From the NCBI RefSeq assembly GCF_014905175.1, contig NC_057789.1:1488001-1552000 (forward strand): a DNA stretch of 64,000 nucleotides, read 5' to 3'. The position numbers and the translations under genes are program-made. Below the pieces are notes generated by a model that was not told the origin of the DNA, did no database searches, and was given only the letters and a program-made list of their open reading frames with translations. Source of the DNA: Aphidius gifuensis (Eukaryota > Arthropoda > Insecta > Hymenoptera > Braconidae). Positions within the stretch are counted from its first letter, which is position 1, and each line of letters opens with the position of its first letter. Positions 26,601-39,600 of the stretch are shown here, piece after piece.

Positions 26601-29600
26601 AAATCATTAATAAATTTATTTTTTTTTAAATTTATTTATAGTGAAAAATAGCAAAATCATAAAAAATTAGTAAAAAATTTCTATATTTTTCACCTTCGAA
26701 GCTTAATATCTCGAAAAATATTAAAGATACGATATTTCTGTTTAATCCATATTATTCCTCATAAAAAATACTATTGAAATCGAGCTTGAAGTTGATTTTT
26801 TTATATACCATTTATTTATAAAAAAAATAACAAAAAAAAAAAATTCGATATCTTGGGCCCTTAATATCTCGAAAAGTATTCGAGATATCGAAATTCTGTT
26901 GCAGCCATTATTTTTTTCTCGAAAAAACGTTCTAATTTCAGCTGTCACATTTTGTCGCCACGGATATCGTAGAATTGCCATTTTTAATTTATAAATTAAA
27001 AATAAATTATAAATAAAATATATTTTAATTTAATTATCATTTTAATTTTAATCTAAACATGTTTTGTTATTTTTATTATCAATTTTAATGAAAAACTTTA
27101 CTTAAAATTTTCTGGAAAATTTCCGGAAATCATTTCCAGAAATGTTCATTGGTACTGTAAAGTGTATACAATCATAAACAGCGTCACCGAGAGTATTATA
27201 CGTCTATAACTCTATATTGTGTTGTGCGTATGTATAATACTCACAGATTTGCTGCCCTCACAATGTCAAATAAGCTTAAGAGACGGTTATAACGCTGCCC
27301 GTTGTCATGCCAATGAATAACAAACTTTTTACATGATTGTGTTGGTTTGCTGAAATAATAAACTCATTGTGAAAAATTTTTTGTTTAACAACAATTGTGC
27401 TCTAATAATTGTTAGTATCAATAATATTATAATATTATTATAATAAAAATAAGTTATATTTATTGTTGATAAACTAGTTTGTTTTTGGGTATCAGCAAAG
27501 GTAAGTTTTTATTGCATTTATTTTATTTATTTTATGTTCAATTATCTTGATTATTTTCATCTGTATTTGCATCAAGTTTATACCAATCAATGATTTTATC
27601 TTTACTGAGTATATCTTTATCACAACAAAATATGTAATATATTTTTTGTTGTTGTTAATAATTCATATGTCGAGACAGTAACTTCTTCAATAAATCAATA
27701 CCTATTAATATTATTATTTTGATATTAATAATAATAATATTTATAAAGACACATGCATACATATTAATTGCAATGAAATAAATAATATATTTACCATGTG
27801 ATTGTGTTGATACAGTTAAAATATCTTCCAGCTGGTATTAAATCACACTTGTTTGCAACTTCAATAACTAGTTTTTCTTCATCAAGTAATTCAGACATTA
27901 TTTTCGTCAATGTTTCCTTGACATGAATAAGCATCATAGCATCATAAACATGAACAATAACATCCTAAAATAATCATCAACAATTAATTATCAATTTATA
28001 TAAAATTAATTGATTAAATAAATAAAATTGATTATCGAAAGAATAGCATCTTCTAATGTTGCAATAAATGGCTCAATAAGTCTTTCTGGTATATCTTGAA
28101 TAAAACCAATAGTATCAACATAAAGTATTTTTAATTTACATGGCAAAATACTAGCCATGTGCAGTTGTATCTAATGTTGCGAATAATTTAATTTCTGGTG
28201 TTAATGGTGCATCATCAGTTAGAGCTTTTATTCAATAAGTTTTACCAGCATTTGTATAACCAACAACAGCAACTGATGGTATATCAAGATGCTTTTTTTA
28301 ACGTTATCATTGATATACACATTGAATCAGTAACTGTCTATTTTGGTAATGTTTTAACAAGTGCAACTGCTTCATTTAATTGTGAATCTGGACTTGTTAT
28401 TGTTTTTTTATTTTTACCCCATTTAATATATGGTTGAATGACCAATGTTTTGTGGCCAGATATATATGGATTTATAAATTGTGTTAATATCTCTGTATAT
28501 CCAGCATCAATATCAATGTTATTTGGATTTTCATCATAATCATCTTGCTCATTGTGAATTAATCTTTTAGTAATTACACATGATTTTAATGTATTGTTAT
28601 TTTTTAAACTAAATAAATTTGATTTTACAAATTTAGCAGGTACATATTTATTAATATGCCACAATTTTTGTAGTATTGACATTTTTATTTGATGATAAAT
28701 AATCTATTCAATTTGATAATTATTTTTAACGTTACACATACAACGATCTCTTGTTTCTTTTGCAGCAAAATATCCTGATGGTATACCAGCAAATAAACCT
28801 GTAGCAACTCTAACAAAAGTAAGTTTTTATTGCATAAATTTTATTTATTTTATGTTCAATTATCTTGATTATTTTCATCTGTATTTGCATCAAGTTCATA
28901 CCAATCAATAATTTTATCTTCACTGAGTATCTTTATCACAGCAAAATATGTAATATATTTCTTGTTGTTGTTAATAATTTATTTGTCGAGACAGTAACTT
29001 CTTCAAATGCCTTTAAACAATAATCCTGTGCATCCTCCCTTTTGATGTAATTAATTAATAATGCATGGAAATAATTAATTATTACCATTAAAAATTTTTG
29101 ATAATAACACATCAACATAACCACCAACACCAACAACACCAACATCAAATAATTTCTTTTTAAAATATACAAAATTTTTATTACTATTGTCATTGTCATC
29201 ATCATTATCATCATCAATTGTATTTTTTTCATACATTTTTTTAGATTGAATAATTTTTTGTTGATAATTATATTGAAATATTGTATAATCATATGATGAA
29301 TCGGGACTTGGAACAGTAACATCATTTGATAATATACAAGCATCTAATTTACCATTAATTTCAACAACACTATAGCTTTTTTTTTTTTTTTTTTTATTAT
29401 TCATTATAACATTTGAATTTTCATTGTTTTCAATAATTTTTTTATTTTCCATCATCATTTCTTTATTATCAGCATTTGTTTATATTAATTTATTTAAAAA
29501 TTCAGGTGAATTTTTATTTTGTGGTGTACTTTGAACAATATTTCTAACTTTTGAAAATGATACTTGTCGTAGAACTAGACAACATTTTCGAGGTGTACTA

Positions 29601-32600
29601 TCATTAATAGCAGATAAAATTTGTTTTGGTATTGGTGATAATTGTCGAGACAATAATGAATTATTTGCAATTGTTATTTTATCATTTCCAAGTAGTTTTT
29701 TAGTGAAAATATTTGTTTTTCTCAATGCCTGAATCAGTGTCAATAATAAATTTGGTATATCTCGACAACTATCAATACTTGGTGACATTGAACCAATATT
29801 ATTAACAGCAAACGGTTTTTTTTATTAAATATTTTGGTTTTTCTAAATGCCTGTATTGGTGTTGTTGATATTTGCATTATATTTTTATCTTGAACAACTG
29901 GTGTATTATGTACTTGTGCAACAACTTGTATTTATCTTGGTTGCTAAATTGTTATTTGATCATTCTTATCAACAATTTATTTTTAAACTTTAAATGGAAC
30001 TTGATGTACTTCAATATTTTTACCAGTTTTTGCAAGTTTATTTGTATTTTTTAAATTGTTTTATAAGTACAGTAATAAAAAAGCTTGATTTTTTTTAAAT
30101 TTTTAAAAAATAAAATAATTCAAATTTATTAATATTTAGAGATCCATCAAATTATCTTGTGTGAATTTTATAAAAAGAAGAATCATTTCCTTTTTTTTTT
30201 TTCTTTTATGGCTTTTATAAATTTTTGACGTATTGCAAGTTTTTTCGTTTTTTTTGGAATTTATTTTTTATCATCACTGGTATTAATTTTAGCTGGTTGT
30301 TTTCTAACACTATTCGTTTTCTATATTTTTGTCACTTTTATAATCATCATTCTCACTAGTACTTGTGTTACTTGTTAATTAATTTTCAACATTCTTCGTT
30401 TTATTTTCGTTGTTGGCATCATCGCTGGAATTATTTTAAGCTAGTTGTTTTTTAACTAATACTAAGACCCAAGATGGAGGTCTTTGAATATATTTTTCTA
30501 TTAATTCAGAGTCTAAATATTTTGTCATATGGTATACTAGAAAAAAAAATCATTTAAACACCTCCAGTCTCCAACTTTTTTTGCCTACACATATTGTACA
30601 TAATAGTAACAATGTTTATGGATTTTTCTAGGATTTCTCTAAGGCTTTCTACGTGAAAAAAAGTTAGAAAAACGAAATAAGCAAATTTTTTTTTTTTTTA
30701 TATATAAGGCTACATAGAAAAATCGTAAAAAATTTCTTAAACATTGATAATATTGTCGACAATAGTTTAGGCAAAAAAAGTTAAAGGGTAGAGGTCTTAA
30801 CATGTGTTTTTTTTTCTAGTATACCGTATCACAAAATTTTGAGACTGTATTAATAAAAAATTTATTCAAAGAACTCCATCCTCCAACTTTTTTTCGGCTA
30901 ACTTGTTGTAGACAATATTGACAATGTTTATGAATTTTTCTAGAATTTTTTTACGAGGCTTTCTACGTGAAAAAAAAAAAAAACCGAAATAGTATATTTC
31001 GTTACAAGTGCCAACTCAAAGAGTGTGCTCTCAACGAATTTGGCGAGTGTTTCCCCTCCAAATGAGTTGTGAGCGGGCTCTCTGATTGGGCACATGTAAC
31101 GAACCATATTTTATGTTACTAGGGACAGTGGTAATAATGTGTGAATTTCCAAAAAGCGCACTACCCCTCTTACGCTTTGGAAATTCACACATTATTCCCA
31201 CTGCCTTTGTAACATAAAAAAAAAATAAGCGAATTTTTTTCTTTTATACATAAGGCTACATAGAAAAATCCTAGAAAAATTCATAAACATTGATCATATT
31301 GTCTATGATGATTTAGTCAAAAAAAGTTGGAGGATGGAGGTCTTTGAATAAATTTTTTATTAATACAGAGTCTCAAAATTTTGTCATACGGTATACTAGA
31401 AAAAAAATATATTTTAAGACCTCTATCTTCTAACTTTTTTTGCCTAAACTATTGGAGACAATATTATCAATGTTTTTTTCGTTCGTGACATATTCAATAG
31501 CTACCAATTGTAAAAATAGAACTTTCTAAATTTTATACTCGTTATTGTTGACATTGTGAGGATAATAAAAAAAATTATCTTAACCCAACTGATTTTATAT
31601 TTAATTGTTTAATTAATTTCTCAAGATTGAAAATCAACTTTTCATTAATTCAAATAATATTGTAACAAAGCTCCATTTTTTTTTCCAGAGTTTTTTTTCC
31701 AGGAATAAGAAAAGCAGTTCTCTAACGGTATTTGTGTCACTTATTCATTATTTACCATTTATTGTTAATTTATTTTCTTGATTCTAATTTATTATATAAT
31801 TATATCATAGATATTCAATATAATATAATATAATATAATATAATATAATATAATATAATATAATATAATATAATATAATATAATATAATATAATATAATA
31901 TAATATAATATAATATAATATAATATAATATAATATAATATAATAATTTTACAGTTTAATTTCATTATAAATTTTTTTTTTTAAATCGATTTTAAAAATA
32001 TGGATTTTGCTTCAAGTTCTATGGATTGCGATGACAATTCAATTATTGACAATCCTCATCAAGTCATTAACGATAACTTAATATTAGAAACTGAAAATAT
32101 CCTGAATAATATTCGATCACGTAATAATACATCTATTCCCCCCGGTGGTATTGCAACAGTTTCAACACATTCCGTCTCAGATGATCCGGTTAAGCTAAGA
32201 AATAACTTAGCCATCGCGTTTTCAGAAATCAATTTATCACAAAGTCAGATTAATAGATTGTTGGGTGAACTCCGTGGTTATTCCCATTTTGCGGATTGGC
32301 CGAAGGATGCAAGAACATTCATGCAAACACCACGTAATCGTTGTCAACATATATATGAACTTGCGGGGGGTAAATACATACATTTTGGGCTGCAAGAAGC
32401 AATTTTAGAAATTTTAAATTCAACCGTGCGCGATTTAATACCGGAAGTTCTCGTTGTAGCTTTCAGTACCGATGGTGGCACCCTTGATAAGCAAGGAAAC
32501 GTCCACCTCTGGCCAATCCAAGTTCGAATTCACAATATTCCGGATTGTCCACCGGAATTTGTTGGTATTTGGTGCAGTATTCCACCTAATACAAAACCTT

Positions 32601-35600
32601 TAAACTCAGTAGAATTTTTCGCAGCGTTTGTTGAAAATTTTAACGATATTATTTTAAATGGCTTGATTTTTGAAGGTATCAATAAAGTAGTCAGGTTTGG
32701 GCCGTTTATTGCTGATGCACCAGCTCGTGCCATGGCTTTAGGACACATGGCTCATAATGCTGAAGTACCATGTTCGCGTTGTAAAGTTTGCCGCTCCTTA
32801 ATCGATAATCAGGGTGATAAAAAAGCATTGCGAGGTGTAGATCATGTTAGAAGAACAGATTTAGAATATAGAAATCGTGAAGATCCCTTACATCACAATT
32901 TTGAACTTGAATGTGGTTTTAAAGAACTTATAGGTTTTGATATAGTTACCAACGTACTTTTTGATTATATGCATTCCACTTTATTAGGCGTTGCAAAACG
33001 TATTTTTAGTAATTTAGTAAAAGGAAAAGATAATCCAAATTTTAAATTAAATAAACGTAGTATCGCACAAATTAATTATCGGCTTAATTGTATTAAAGAT
33101 TTGTGTCCAGCAGAGTTTGCACGTCGGCCAAACGATATTGCCGAATATGGTTCAATGAAAGCAACCGAACTTCGTCAGATTTTATTGTATTCAGGTATTG
33201 TAGCCTTCCGGGATATTATGAATGAAGCCGAATACTTTCATTTTTTATTGCTGTCATGTGGAATTCGTCTCCTTATTAAACCAAAAGTTCGTGATGATGA
33301 GATTAACTTTGCAGAAAATATCTTGAAAATTTTTGTAAAAAACTCCGAAGATTTTTATGGCTCTACTTTTCTTACATATAATTGCCATGTTCTTCTTCAT
33401 CTGGCTGAAGACGTTAGAAATTTTGGACCTTTAGATAGTATTTCTGCGTTTCCTTATGAAAATAAAATGCGAGAATTTTCGGTAGTGTGTCATAAGCCAG
33501 GTGATTATTTACAAAGCTTTGTTAACAGGCGCGAAGAAAGTCGTAAATTACATAAATCAAATATAAAGCCAAGTGATCAACCGTTATTAAAAGCAGGCAA
33601 AAAGTGGATTAGCGAATTGCTATTACCTGTTGAACTTGATTTCTCTAGTACTCAATATCAGTCTCTTGAAACCCAGAAATATAAAATTAATATTAATGGT
33701 AAAGACAATACATTTATGTTAAAAGACGGAACCCACGGTATAATTCAAAACATTGTTTTTTGCAATAATAAATATAAACTCATTTACCAAAACTTTTTAG
33801 TATCAGAATCTTTTTTTAACATTGGTGCGTGGGAATCGCCGTCATTTGGAGTTTTCCTGTGCTCCAAACTTTCTGATCAAATACGTATTATAGATTTAGA
33901 AAATATTCACGGAAAATGCTTCCGTATGCCTTTTTTTGCTGATAAAAATGAAGAACCGAGTCCAGATAATTTTGTAGTTATTTTAATAGAATCTACTGTC
34001 ACATAAATATATTGCTCAACTCAGGAAGAATATGGCAATTATATCTAAAAAATTTAAAGCCCCAGTATATAAAAGAAATTGACAAAATTTTGTTGCATTC
34101 ATTGAACTTAATTCGTGTATATTGAAATCGCGTTTTGTCAATGTGTTTGCGAATTATATATCTATGTCTATACTTCTTAATGCTTTTTTTCCCCCAATTT
34201 ATTGTCTATACGGCAAACCTATGTACCTTCTGTGCACTTAGATGTTTGTCGATATTATACAAGTGTATGTATATATTTGTTTGTGTGTAATGTCGACAAA
34301 CGCATCAGTCAAATCACGTTAGCTCAAATTCAACATCTTTTTATTTATTTAAAAAATTATTTAATAATCAAATCGAATACCAGTCAAATCACCTTAGCTC
34401 AAATTCACCAATCGTCAAAAAAATATGTTCGCGAATTATATACATACACAACAAATATTTTTAAACATGCCAGTATTTTCAATGCTGCCAGTCCTAAGCC
34501 TGTTTAAAATGTGAAGGAAAATATTTAAAAGTTAGTACACGAAACTTGACAAGAATTTGAGCTCATGTGAATTGACTATGCCGGGAATTAGAATAGACGA
34601 TTGATATGTCACATCCTTATATCAATATTTATTGTTTAGTAGTATCAAAATAGTATTATAATAAATATAATTTTTTATTCTGTAATTAATTTAAATAGAA
34701 AAGAGATAACTTTTATTTTTAACCCTAAAACGTAACAATATAATGTATAAAATTAAAAAAAATATTCTCATAATTATTTCACATATTTTGTTCAATAAAA
34801 AGAGAAAAAATGAGTCATTGTTGTATACAAAAATTAAGGCTTTCTTACTAATTTATTATAATTTACATTAATTTTTAATGTAGATGTCAAGAGTAGGAAT
34901 TTCTTCTGACTATAGTGAAGATGATGCTGATACACGAAGTATAGGTCGTGGAAGAGGCTATAAATTAGGTATAAAAGCTCGACGACTGAATTCTTTCGGA
35001 CATAAAAACACAAGCCTTTGTGAAAGTTCTATTGGGAGAATTCAGTCGGAGATTTTAAAACTCGGGCCCCCTCTACCAATCATTAGTAGCGTCGAACAAG
35101 TTTCGAAACCAGTAAATTTACGTGAGTATTATTTTCATATTTCACCGAGGTGCGCAGAGAAAAAAAAACCGTAGATATTACAGAATAAAAAATTAATTTT
35201 AGATTTTTTTTCTGTATATTTTGTTATGATACCGGAAAAATGTAAAATTTTCATTTACACGAATACAAAATTGTTAATTTATTTAATTACAGTAGCACAA
35301 CGTTCGATAACACCATTAGCTGGTAAGAAAAATTTGAGGGATATTGTCTCAGACGATGAGAGCAGCGAGGACACAATATCCTATACAGAGGATGTTGCCA
35401 ACACAACTTCCTCTAATCCATTTCCACCTCTCCCGTAAGTCATTTTCATTGGATCCGATCCTATCACTATTTTCTATACATTTTTCCTACATAAAATCCT
35501 AAAAATTATCAATGTTAAATTTGTGATAATCAATCACTATTTTTTTACACAAGTTTTGGAAATATAAAATAATATTTTGTACATTTAATTTTTTTTAATA

Positions 35601-36594
35601 AACTAAACATTTTAGAGTCCAAAATAGGGATGTGCTTCAGGTCCTGTATGATATGGACAAAAGAAATACAACAGTACTCAGGTATTATACTAGCTACTTA
35701 AGCTAGCATAGTTTTTTGACCAAGATGTAGGTCATAGCACTTAGGTGGAAATAGTTTACGTACTATTAAAGCGGTATGTAAGTCCCAAGATAAAACAATT
35801 ATTTGGGTTCAACACACTAATACTACTTCAGTAGATTTTCAATGCTTCGCCTGACACTTTTTGACTGTTTTTCACCCTAAATTTTCGTCTTAAATAATTA
35901 ATAACTTTCAAAATTCGTGGTAGAAATCAATGATTTTTTTTTATTGTTTTCGTAATTTAAAGGAGTACAAGCTGTAGTAAAATAAAGGTTTTCTGTGAGA
36001 GCGTTTTTTCAATAGAAGTGCAAACGTGCCGATGCTTCCTATGCTTGTGTGTTAAAGTGTTAAATTGTTGTCAACTTTGACCCTAATTACCTCGGTCAAA
36101 TCGTGGTAGAAAATTACAAAAAAAATTTTTTTAAATAGATCTTGAGGAATTTTTTTTTCAACATTTTGACATACCGCCTTAAATATAAATAAATTTCTAA
36201 GAGGATCTTTCAAGCATATTTTAATGAGTTTCAAATATACTATATATATAGTGACCAAAGTGCTATGACAAAAAATTGGTTTGAAAACAAGCCTAGCCGA
36301 CGTAAGCCTTTACGCAAAATTATATTATATTGAACATATCATTTTTAAAATAAAATATTTATAATTTTTCTTTTCTTGAAGCAACTTGACTCAAGCTTTT
36401 CAAGCTTTGAGTCAAACTCAAGCGTTGGGTGGGCTAACAGAATTGCCAGACGGTATGCCATTCACCACACATCAGGATTTTATTCGATTCGAAGGAAGTG
36501 ATGACAACACAGTAAAACAATTGGTAATTTTATTTCCTTTTTCGAATTTTTTTAATACTTTTGATATAAATGATGAATTAATTTATCTACTCAT

Positions 36595-36625
<31 letters not shown>

Positions 36626-39600
36626 GATTCGCTATTTAGTGAGATTAGGTGGTTCACCCGACAAACCACGAGATATCATGAGATACTTTTGGGAGAAATG
36701 TTTCAACTTGGATGGAAACATACTATCAAAACTTATCTGGAAAAAAAGATCAGGATTTGAAGATTCAGTTATTTTAAAACAATCAAAATTTCTTGCTGCT
36801 TGCCAAAGTAAGACAAACATATTTTCTCTATTGAAAATTTTTTTTTGCTCTAATTTTTCCAAATTTTATGATAATATTCCAGTACAATAATAATTTATTC
36901 TTTGAAATAAATACATTTTTTTTCTATATCACTTCGATATTGTAATATCATAGGGTGAAATTGCAGAGCGAAAAAAAATTTATTAATAATATTTATTATT
37001 GAAAAAACGTATTTTGAAAGCTGATAACTTTTTTTTTATTTTCCAGGAGCACTTGGGACCATCTGTAAAAAAACTATTACAGATAAAGAAATGGATGTTT
37101 TTGCCCAAGCTGCTCTGAAAACAGCAAAAGTAAAAAAAAGAAAAAACGTAGAAGAAGAAGAAGAAGAAGAAGAAAATCCAAGAAAAAAAACTAATAATGA
37201 AAACATCAATATTGTCAAGTGAATTTTTGTTTTTATAATATATAAATTATATATATATATACATATTTATATAAATTTAATTTAAATTATTATTATTATC
37301 AATGGAGTAAATATTAAATTTACATATTTCATATAAATATACATATATATTGTGTTAATATAATTTCACGAGATATATATATTTATATATATTATAAAAA
37401 TATATTTTAAATTAATATTCGTACGATATATATATTATTGGTAAACACCAATACAAATATTTCTATTTTACTTGTTTCTTTTTTTTTAAGTATTTCAAAT
37501 TACATATAATTTATTCGTGTTTTGATTGGCAATAAAATTATATATAAATTGTTAGAAAAAATTATTTATTTTCATTACCTCTGAATCCACTCACCACCAA
37601 TGAATTTAGTTAATTAATTGATTACTAATAAATTAAAGTAAAAAAAAAAAAAGTGGTAAGCAACTTTTCTTTAGATGAATAAAAATCTCAAGGACAAGCA
37701 GTAGCTAAGGGGAAAAAGTAGCTAAGGAATTACAGTTGCCAAAAAAAGTATGTGGTAAGCAACAATAATTCCTTAGCTACTGCTTTCATTTGGACACATT
37801 TATTTTTTTCAAATAAAATACTTAAAACATTAGATGCTTTCTTTTGTGTATTTATTTTTCTCACTTTCATGCGCATGATCATGCACATGCGCATGTCATG
37901 CAAACTTGTTGAGAGAGCAGGGGCGTCGAGCAAATAATTTTCCAAAAATAAGAATTAAAACATGGCTGATCCAGTCCCTCATGTCCTACGCTGTTGCAAA
38001 CTGACTTTTTGCTGACTGCGCATTTCATTGCGCATGCGCGAAAATAAACAGGAAAAAAAATAAATACACAAAAGAAAGCACCTATTATCGAAAAATTACT
38101 GGTAGATTACTGGTAAACATTTACCACAAATATTTCCGGAGAATTACTGGTAGATTATTCGTAAAAGTTTACCACAAAGATTTCTGGAAAACTACTAGTA
38201 GATTACTGATAGTAACTACTGTAATAATTACCGGAAAATTATTGGTGGATTACTGGTAGCAGCTGCCACAAGAATTACCGGTAATTTCCAGTAGTCTACC
38301 GGTAACTGGTTATCTGGGTTGAAGAACTCCCAGTAGGATTATTTTTCATATTATAATTCTCTAAAGAAATATCTACCAGTTAAAAAATAAAAAAAATCTG
38401 TAAGTATTATACATACGCACCACACAATATAAACGTATAATACTCTCGGTCATGCTGTTTATGATTGTATACACTTTACAGTTCCAATGAACATTTCTGT
38501 AAATTTACATGCAGAAATAATTTCCGAAAATTTTCAAGAAAATTTTATGTAGTTTTTTATTAAAATTGATAATGAAAATGAGAAACTGTTTTAAAAAAAT
38601 TTATAGCTTTTCAATAGATTTGTTGATGAAAAAAAGAAATGGTTTCTGGAGATTTTCTAGAAAATTTCTAGTAAACATTTCTGGAAATGATTTCCGGAAA
38701 TTTTCTAGAAAATTTCTAATAAACATTTCTGGAAATGATTTCCAGAAATTTACTAGAAAATTTCAAAAAAAGTTTTCCATTAAAATAGTTGATAAAAATG
38801 AGAAACAATTTCCGGAAATTTTCTAGAAAATATCTAATAAACATTTCTGGAAATAATTTCCGGAAATTTTCTAGAAAATTTCTAATAAACATTTCTGGAA
38901 ATCATTTCCAGAAATTTATTAGAAAATTTCAAGAAATGTTTTCCATTAAAATAGTTGATAAAAATGAGAAACAATTTCCGGAAATTTTCTAGAAAATATC
39001 GAATAAACATTTCTGGAAATGATTTCCGGAAATTTTCTAGAAAATATCTGATAAACATTTCTGGAAATGATTTCTGGAAATTTTCTAGAAAATATCTAAT
39101 AAACATTTCTGGAAATAATTTCTGGAAATTTTCTAGAAAATATCTAATAAACATTTCTGGAAATGATTTCCAGAAATTTACTAGAAAATTTCAGGAAAAG
39201 TTTTTCATTAAAATAGTTGATCAAAATGAGAAACAATTTCCGGAAATTTTCTAGAAAATTTCTAGTAAATATTTCCAGAAACGATTTCCGGAAATTTTCT
39301 AGAAAACATTTCCAGAAACGATTTCCAGAAAATTTCCGGAAATTCACCAGAAATGCAAACCGGAAATTTGTGGTTAGCTGGGCGTTTTATTTATTTAACA
39401 AGTGTTTTGTATTTTTGAATGCTTTTTTTTTTGTATTTATTAATATTTGGATATTTTAATTAAAATTATTTGATGGTATTATTTGGTTTTATTACAGCTC
39501 CAGGTGCACCAGTATTAATACCAGAAGAATGCAGTGCTGAAAATAACAGTGTAACTGTAGCTTGGCAACCACCATCGGGTCATAATATTAGTTGTGGTCA

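Larger units (their letters stand above)
30467..31490. repeat. Cluster of inverted and direct repeat units
   Basis: A block with ggaggtcttt, gtatactagaaaaaaaa, ctccaacttttttt and ggctttctacgtgaaaa occurs several times in both orientations (about 30467-30660, 30700-30830, 30830-30985, 31230-31400, 31400-31490). It forms palindromic units of roughly 350 bp, consistent with fold-back elements inserted next to or inside one another. No coding content. Confidence 0.7.
24451..39382 (+). mobile_element. ~14.9-kb CACTA/EnSpm-like DNA transposon inside the TRIM9 intron
   Basis: Ends are perfect 12-bp inverted repeats, CCCAGCTAACCA at 24451-24462 and its complement at 39371-39382. Both ends continue into long inverted arms packed with TTTCCGGAAA palindromes; a further inverted block (27070-27245 against 38396-38560) belongs to the same arms, the left one being interrupted by a later fold-back insertion. 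Inside, in plus orientation, are a CACTA-type transposase (32000-34006) and a DUF4806-like gene (34884-37222). No obvious 2-3-bp target duplication is visible (ATA on the left, CGT on the right). The termini begin CCC rather than the canonical CAC, so family placement rests on the transposase. Confidence 0.8.

Noticed and set aside
26742..26981. 79-aa minus-strand frame
   Set aside because: Translation of the fold-back element's inverted arm; a matching arm exists at the other end.
34202..34507. 101-aa frame between the transposase and the DUF4806 gene
   Set aside because: Its apparent internal repeat comes from a 26-bp direct repeat; no codon or domain support.
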